Source of the DNA: Cercospora beticola
Lineage: Eukaryota; Ascomycota; Dothideomycetes; Mycosphaerellales; Mycosphaerellaceae
NCBI RefSeq assembly: GCF_033473495.1
Contig: NC_088935.1
Span: 1,426,001-1,490,000, forward strand
Reading direction: 5' to 3'
Length of the DNA: 64,000 bases
Position numbers and translations under genes: made by a program. The notes beneath the pieces are model-generated. The model ran no database searches. It saw only the letters and a list, made by a program, of their open reading frames with translations, and was not told where the DNA came from. Below, piece after piece: positions 57,875-64,000 of the stretch; the first letter of the stretch is position 1, and each line of letters opens with the position of its first letter.

Positions 57875-59577
57875 CTCGTCTTGTGCCAAACGAGTTTATG
57901 ATGGGGTCAATGGGGACTTCAGAGTAGCTCGCTCTGAGATGTCGTCTGACAGAGCGCGGCGTTTCCTAGACAATGTCAACGCGCCTATTCATCGTCATCC
58001 ACACGCTGCAAAAGTCACAGAATTTTGCGTGATCTGTAGTGTGCAGGCCGTCCAAAGGCGATCGTGCTGTATACAGGCATAGCAATCATTTGCCGCTGCC
58101 GAGGAGGGGAAGCAAGGCTGTAAAGTTTTCTGCTTTCGTCTATTTGGTGATAAATATCAACAAGCTGGTGCTTGTCCAGCGTTCCGCACCTGCGGCTGAT
58201 CAAATATGCTGCCCGTTCTCCAGTCCATCGCATCGATACTATGCTCATAATTGACGGACTCCGTCGTTCAGTCCGGTGGGATCTGTTCAGACATGGCACA
58301 AAGATGGACTATGTTTAGTAGTCCACTCTTACAAGTGAAGTATGAGAGCGTCTTGAAAGTGGCGGACTCCCAAGAGATTCGACAGCCCGCGCTTCGCAGA
58401 CAGCTTAATCACACAGCTGCGCGCTGTGATTCGCGAGAGCCATGCCCTTTGCATGTAAAGCTGAAGTCTGGAGAGGCAAGCTCGCACCATACCAGAATGG
58501 AGAAGCTGTCACAGTGGGAAACAGTCGGGCTTGACCTAGGCGATAGGCCCTTGCTCGTAGAGGGCTGCCCATTCGGTGTCTCGCACGCGCGAAGGAAGCT
58601 TTAATGCGTGACGCACGTGCTCATCTCTGTGGTGCTGAAGTCCAATTTGACTTGTGAGAGTTCCTCATGCTTTTCCCCGAACGGTTGGCACCGTGGCACG
58701 ACCAGGGCCAGACGCTACAGCCCCGGCCGTGAAATATGCCCGGGCACAGCATAGTTTGGTCACTGATTGTGGAGAAGTACTTTGATATCGCAATATCAAA
58801 GTGGACCTGGTGCCTACTGCGATTGAGTCCCCGCCAGCGCAGACTACACGATCGAGAGTCGAGGTGTTTGTAGAATTGTATACGAATGCCTCGGGCATGG
58901 CGTCAGGGCGGTCCATTTTCGGCGCGAAGGATGTCAAAACTGGATCGATGGATGACGCGCAAACGTAGAAAGCTCTGCGGATTTCGGGCATGGCACTGTA
59001 GTAGGCTTCATCCAGTGCTCTCGACTCCTTTCCGCGCGAATATGACAGACCCGCCAACGGTCTCACAGTCCACACTGTGAGGAACATCTGACTCGCAGGA
59101 CTTGTAAAATATCAGCATATCGGCGCCAGCGCCCTTTGTCCAGTGTTCTCAGGCCAGCAGTGCGATCACATCTCCGTGCGGCTTCACCGACGGACAATCC
59201 GGACAATGCTGGCACGAGGTGCAAAGCAATAGCCTGTCAGCCTCATCCTAGGCGCCACGTTCCGAGCCTTGGAGTGAGTTCACAAAGCTTGTACTGTACA
59301 GCGAGGTTCCATGATGGACAGCGGAGCCCAGCTGATAGTGAATCAAAGACCAGGAAGCCTGCCTCAGGAATGGTGGTGTGAAGGTCAGTTCCATCGCCGA
59401 TTGCTCTTGCCACTTTGCTCACTGTATCACTGTAGCTCGATTTCAGCTGTACATCCATTGGTATCCAGATACTTCCATGTGGCGTCAGCATTCGGGGACA
59501 GTGGAATGAAGTCGAAGTCAGAACGACGCGGGTGCAGCACGCGTGTCGGAGATATCGTGTTTTGATGCCTCAGGCTG
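57875..59577. other. Gene-poor interval upstream of the channel gene
   Basis: These 1.7 kb have ordinary composition. Several frames of 60-140 codons are open on both strands, but none has a good ATG context, a recognisable motif or consistent splice extension. The right part of the channel promoter lies here. I see no supported gene. Confidence 0.4.
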
Positions 59578-59862
59578 ATGTGCGCCAAGGCAAGCACCCA
59601 ACCGTACTACTACTTCTGGGCGTCCATCCTCATCAGTCTGATTATCATAACTCTGTACTCGCATCAAGAAATTTCCAATCTCCAGGCTGTTGAGTCTTGT
59701 AGGAAGACTGGAGACACGGCCCCTTCGGTCGCAAGAACCAAACTGGAGAAACCGAATTTTGTACTATTGAAAGGGAGAAAATACCTATCGAGACTCGAGC
59801 TCAAGCCACAGTACGGTAGTCTCCTGCATAATATCACTCAGACTCCACTCAGTGTCCACTGA
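59578..59862 (+). CDS. Possible small membrane protein, uncertain
   Basis: A 94-residue frame from a true ATG starts with a short polar segment, then a strong transmembrane helix (YYYFWASILISLIIITLYS) and a basic C-terminal part. The layout resembles a type II membrane protein or the anchor of a larger enzyme. No homology was recognised and the frame lies beside a repeat field, so it may be chance. Confidence 0.25.
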   Translation: MCAKASTQPYYYFWASILISLIIITLYSHQEISNLQAVESCRKTGDTAPSVARTKLEKPNFVLLKGRKYLSRLELKPQYGSLLHNITQTPLSVH

Positions 59863-59899
59863 GCTCCCTTCCGGTGACGAAACAGCATGATGACCCGTA

Positions 59900-61290
59900 C
59901 AATAATCAGAGCACCTACACACACGATCTCTTCAAAGTATTACTCTTCGAATTTAACATCTCAAGCTAATGTGCTTCTGGAATAATCGCAGATTCAATTC
60001 AAACGCCTTCTGCCCACACAAGAGCGTTGTGGAACACAACATAATCCGGAGTCATGCGCAGGAGGTTTGCTCCACGCACACGTTACGAAACTTGACTTCT
60101 CATACTTGGCTACTCAGACCTAAAGACCTCTCGACTCAATCCTCTTTTGCCGTCAAGGGAGCATGGCAGGTACTAGATTCAGCTGGAATCTGACAGAAGT
60201 AACTTTACTCGAAGCGCAAATTGGAACCATCCACTTCTATTATGTTATATCACTCAGGATGAACATGATTTCAAGTCCAGCTCATTCTGCCACCCAACAA
60301 GCCTCGTGATTAGCGGAAAATCCGAAATGGCTACGCAGGTGAGTTTCCTCGAAGCAAAGATGATGTGAACTGCCATCTCATATATGTCGTCCAGATTTAA
60401 GGAGACCTTGACTCGAACTTCTTCTACTCATTGAGACGCACTGTAATTAGCAGAATGCTCTGAAGCCCTGCAAGTTTGAAGTGAAATTGCACTCTAGTGC
60501 CGATCACTCAGAACTCACATAACTCCAATTCGAGTTCCTTCTTCTAACAAAGCACCACACAATTCGGAGAACGGTTCGGAACTCACCACAAGTGGCCCAT
60601 TTTGGAACAAAGATGAAGGACAAAATTTTCTTCTCATGCAGATCGTTCAGAATGAATACGGCCTTGGCTCGGGCTTCTTTTGCCGATTAAGAGGTGTTGT
60701 CATTGGCGAAATAGTCGGAGATGCGGCGCAAGTATCTTTTCTCGAAGCAGAATTGAAGGAAATTACTCCCTCGTGCAGGTCGTTCATAGTTTGTATGAGG
60801 TTTCTTTTACCGACAAAGCAGCTTCTATTCAGCCAAATTACCTGAAACCCCGGTGCAAGTGAAGCGCTCTCATCACAAATTAGGGAATTTTACTTTTCGT
60901 GCAGGTCGTTCAGGATCAACACAACCCCGACTCGGGCTTTTTCTGTCGACCAAGTCGTGTTGTAACTGGAAACTTACTCGGAAATGGGCTGCGAGTGGCC
61001 TTTCTCAGAGCAGAATTGAAAGAAATCGCTTTCTTGTGCAGGGCATTCAAAATTAGTATAACCTCGATTTGAGCTTCTTTTGCCGACAGAGCAGCTGCGA
61101 ATCAGCAATATGACTTGAGTCTCGGTTCAAGTGAATCGAACTCAGCACAAATTGGGTGATTCAACTTTTCATGCAAGTCGTTCAGAACCAGTGCGACCTC
61201 GACTCGGGATTTTCCTGCCGACAAAGAGGCAGAAAGCCCAACGGAATGCGCCGAAATGCTGAAGGCTAAGCACAAAATTGGGAACTTTTC
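59900..61290. repeat. Degenerate minisatellite field, 125-137 bp units
   Basis: A block around TCGTGCAGGTCGTTCAG, ACTCGGGCTTCTTTTGCCG and ACAAAGCAGCT recurs at about 60,638, 60,774, 60,899, 61,035 and 61,170. More diverged copies lie near 60,389 and 60,502, and possibly further left. A second segment between blocks (AAATTGGGNNATTTTACTTTTC and GCAGAATTGAA) also recurs. No protein is encoded consistently across units. It ends about 170 bp from the 3' end of the next gene. Confidence 0.65.
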
Positions 61291-61456
61291 TCTCAAATGT
61301 GTCATTTTGGACAGACTCGAAGTACAGTGAATCCTCGGAATACAGTCTGGTGTGGCTTCCACACATGCTCGAGTACAAGAAAACACGATCGCTCAGGCTG
61401 CACGACCTTTCACCTAGCAAACCTTATCACCACGCAGTAGCACCGTCCAGCACATT

Positions 61457-64000
61457 CTACTCAGTCTCATCCATCTCGTCCAGGATATCGGAATCCTGCA
61501 CGGAGACGGCATCGCTGCGCTCGCTCTCGCCGTACTCTTCACCCTCCTCCGTATCCTCCACCTTAGAAGCAGCATGGCTACCCTCAGCGTCGAGCTTACG
61601 ACGCTTGCTGGGGCCAGCCTTGCCCTCTTCCTCGACAGTAGATGGAGCCTCATCGACAGTAGACGGACCTCCGTCGACCTTGACTTGCCACTCAAGAGCA
61701 GCGCGGCGCTTCTCGCTCTGCATTTGGATCTTGAGCATGTTGCGATGACCAGTACGACGACCAAAGTATTCGATGTAGCAAGTAAAGTCCTTAACATTGG
61801 CATCGTACCACTCCAGTTCGGCCTGGTTATAGCGTCTGCTATTGGGGCTGACTTGCTTCTGACCGAGAGCCGCGGAGATGCGCTTGGTGATGGTGGCCTT
61901 GTCGCAGTAGCAACCGTTGTAGCAGAAACGGTCACGGACATCCTTGTTGCCGTAGCCGCCCTCGCTGCAGACACGGAGGAGGATGCCGCGCCAGAGCAGG
62001 TCCGGGCAGAAGTCGACGATGCATTCGGCGGCACGGCGGTTAAGGATGAGCGTCTTAGACAGCTGCTTGCGAGTGAGCACGCTATCGCGGACGCTGAACC
62101 GCGCCTGCTCGAGATCTGCAGGACCGCCCTTCTTGCCAGGATTCCAGTAGATCTTGAGCTTTACCATCTGTTCGTTGCTGACTTTGTCGTCCATACCCGC
62201 ATCGATGGCGTCGTCTGGGACCTCGTAACCTAGCTGCTTACCCAGCGTCTCTGATGCCTCGTCGGACCACGAGAAACAACCGGAGTGATATGGGTCGCCG
62301 TTGTCGGTCTTGGCTGAGCCACGCTTCTTACGCTCCTTTGGCTTGGCCTCGGTCTCTGAGATGGCCTCAGTATCAGCCTTGGTCGTTTCGCCATCGGCCG
62401 TTGCGGCCTTCTTCGCGTTCTTTGCATTCTTCGCATTGCGTGCTTGACCTATAGTCTCATAATTAGTACAATTCGCAATTGCACGGTGATGGAAGACTTA
62501 CGCTGCATCTCCTGCAACCTAGAATCGACACCCTCTATAAGGTGAATGTTGTGGCGCCGAGTGTCTTCCATGTCGTCCAGAGTAGCTCTGTCGTAGATCG
62601 TGTCATCCCAAGTGGCATTCTTCTTTGCCTCTGGGAAGTCGATCTGTCGCGTCCATGGGAACTCTTCTGCCTCTGCCTGGCGACGCTGAGGACGCTTACC
62701 TGCCTTATTGCTACCACGAGGTGCGCGCTTCATAGGTCGCTGTGCTTCTTCTGGCTTCGTGCGAGCCGGGTACGGTGGAACAGGAGCTGCTGGTGGTGGT
62801 GTCCCAGCCATAGGGGTCTCCTTCTTCTCGCGTGGCTTTCTGTTTCTACTGTTAGCACTGAAAGCGTGTCTTAGAAGCATCATATACCTAGGGGGTTTTG
62901 GAATGTGTGGTCCTGATGGGATTACTCGCATCGGGGGACCTGTGTAAGTCGATGGTACTGGGTGTCCAACGTAGGTACCAAGCGGTATACTGTACGGCAT
63001 ATTCTGAGCGGGGCCAACCGCATGAGGACCCGGTTGCCCATGCTGCGGAGGCATTGGGTGCGCGTATGGTTGCGAGGGTAAGACACCGGGAGGCAGCTGG
63101 CCACGGTTTGGATGTGGTGCCGGCCCCATGCGTTGCTGAGGTGGTTGCATTTGTGGCGGCATGGGTGGGTGCATGTGCGGGCCCGGATGTTGCAGATGAG
63201 GCACGAGCTGGCCGTACAGTGGCCCTGGAATGTGTTGGCTTGGTACGGGACCGGGTGGTGTTGGGCGTGCGCCTCGAGATGGCGGCATTCCAGCTTGTGG
63301 AGGTGGAGGACGAGACCCATCTGGCGACCACACAGGTACTCTATCTCTACCGTAGATCGGAATGCCGAAATTGCGCCAACGCATACGCTCCAAGAGCTGG
63401 TTGTGGGCGCTGTGTGCCAACGACTTGGTGATGACCCAGTCGTCAAGGGGGTGGTCTTCCAGATAGCGGAGCATCTCCATATCCTTCTCGCGTTGATATT
63501 CTTCGGTCACCGCCCAGCTGCCACTCATTGCGAACGGAGTCACGTTGGAGTACATGAGCTCCCACACCTCGCGCTGCTTCTCGCTGAAGTGTGCCCAAGG
63601 GCGAGGTTCAATCGGACACTCGGGCTCGTTGGGGGTAGAAGGCTCCGAAGACAGCGTGATGACAGAGCGCGCATCATCATCGAGATCTTCGTCGTCAGTA
63701 TCCTCGACATACTGAGGCTCGTTCGAGAAGTCGTATTCTTCAACCTCGTCGTCTTCATCTCCGACGTCGAGCTCTGGTGGAGGAGCGTCTGGCATGGCAT
63801 CATCTTCGCCAACTGGTGCCTGTAGTTCATGTCAGCTCGGGCAGTAAGTGTGGGAAGTAGGATTGACTGACCTTGCTCTTGCCCTTGTCGCGCGAGAGAG
63901 TCTTTCCGATGTCGCCATTTGACTCGCTCGAGTCGGGCTCGGCTTGTGGCTGCATCGGCTGGACAGCAGCTTGCGAGAGCTTTCCAGCAGAAGAGCGCGG
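61457..64000 (-). CDS. Hypothetical proline-rich protein with conserved C-terminal domain, partial
   Basis: Exons 64000-63872 (open at the window edge), 63819-62502 and 62448-61457 share one frame through introns of 52 bp (GTCAGT...CTACAG) and 53 bp (GTAAGT...CTATAG), giving at least 812 residues. The N-terminal part is acidic and then strongly proline-, histidine- and glutamine-rich (about 62,900-63,330). A basic alanine/lysine linker follows. The C-terminal 250 residues look folded, with cysteines and aromatics (DPYHSGCFSWSDEASETLG, NRRAAECIVDFCPDLLWRG, RDRFCYNGCYCDKATITKR, DFTCYIEYFGRRTG), and end in a serine/glutamate-rich tail. I do not recognise the family. A 39-nt in-frame stretch near 62,846-62,884 has splice-like ends but is shorter than other introns here. 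The true start lies outside the window. Confidence 0.7.

Noticed and set aside
58665..59087. 140-codon minus-strand frame in the gene-poor interval
   Set aside because: It has no motif, signal peptide or splice extension, and the overlapping opposite frame is also open. Insufficient support.

Overview
The window looks like chromosomal DNA of a filamentous ascomycete. The evidence is short 47-73 bp GT-AG introns, several recognisable fungal gene families (CYP53-type P450, RRG9, battenin/BTN1, RXT3-like, PEX6, fungal EF-hand MscS channel), and a large transposon block scarred as by repeat-induced point mutation (RIP). A Dothideomycete-like plant-associated or soil fungus is an inference only; no species call is possible from the sequence.

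Region 1 (1 to about 24,300) is a gene-free, AT-rich nest of dead transposable elements. CA and TG dinucleotides are almost absent in most of it while CG survives, and nearly every former TGG or CAA codon reads as a stop, which is the classical RIP footprint. Readable pieces are: a 673-bp miniature LTR element (1521-2193) with 156-bp LTRs, a CTAGC target duplication and a tRNA-like stretch; a Ty1/copia element (230-bp LTR family, gag, protease, RNase H tail) disrupted by a minus-strand Ty3/gypsy fragment and a second copia fragment; a complete chromodomain Ty3/gypsy element (9448-17056) with 168-bp LTRs and a GATAG target duplication; and a full-length LINE (about 18,359-23,405) with a 13-18 bp target duplication. 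Remaining stretches are unclassified relics.

Region 2 (about 24,400-52,105) is a compact normal-composition gene block. COX11 starts only about 200 bp from the scarred block. It is followed by a cupin protein, RRG9, an RXT3-like histone deacetylase complex subunit, BTN1/CLN3, a low-complexity protein with TGGK repeats, a five-exon membrane/acidic protein, a CYP53 benzoate hydroxylase, a doubtful small membrane ORF, PEX6, a steryl-ester-hydrolase-like lipase and the DNA glycosylase NTH1. Mitochondrial, peroxisomal, lipid and chromatin housekeeping functions dominate; this is not a biosynthetic cluster.

Region 3 (52,467-54,363) is the most interesting part: three tandem minus-strand paralogues of a small secreted cysteine-rich protein. 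They are visible only after splicing, and no uninterrupted ORF spans any of them. All have one intron between the third and fourth cysteines. Two share a mirror-symmetric spacing C-x6-C-x3-C-x(7 or 9)-C-x3-C-x6-C. One copy is intact, one has a nonsense codon at the signal-peptide end, and one has apparently lost its initiator ATG.

Region 4 (55,007-64,000) holds a ten-exon MscS-type mechanosensitive channel with an EF hand and an 11-nt microexon, a stretch with no convincing gene, a degenerate 125-137 bp tandem repeat field, and an unrecognised proline-rich protein with a conserved cysteine-containing C-terminus that runs off the right edge.
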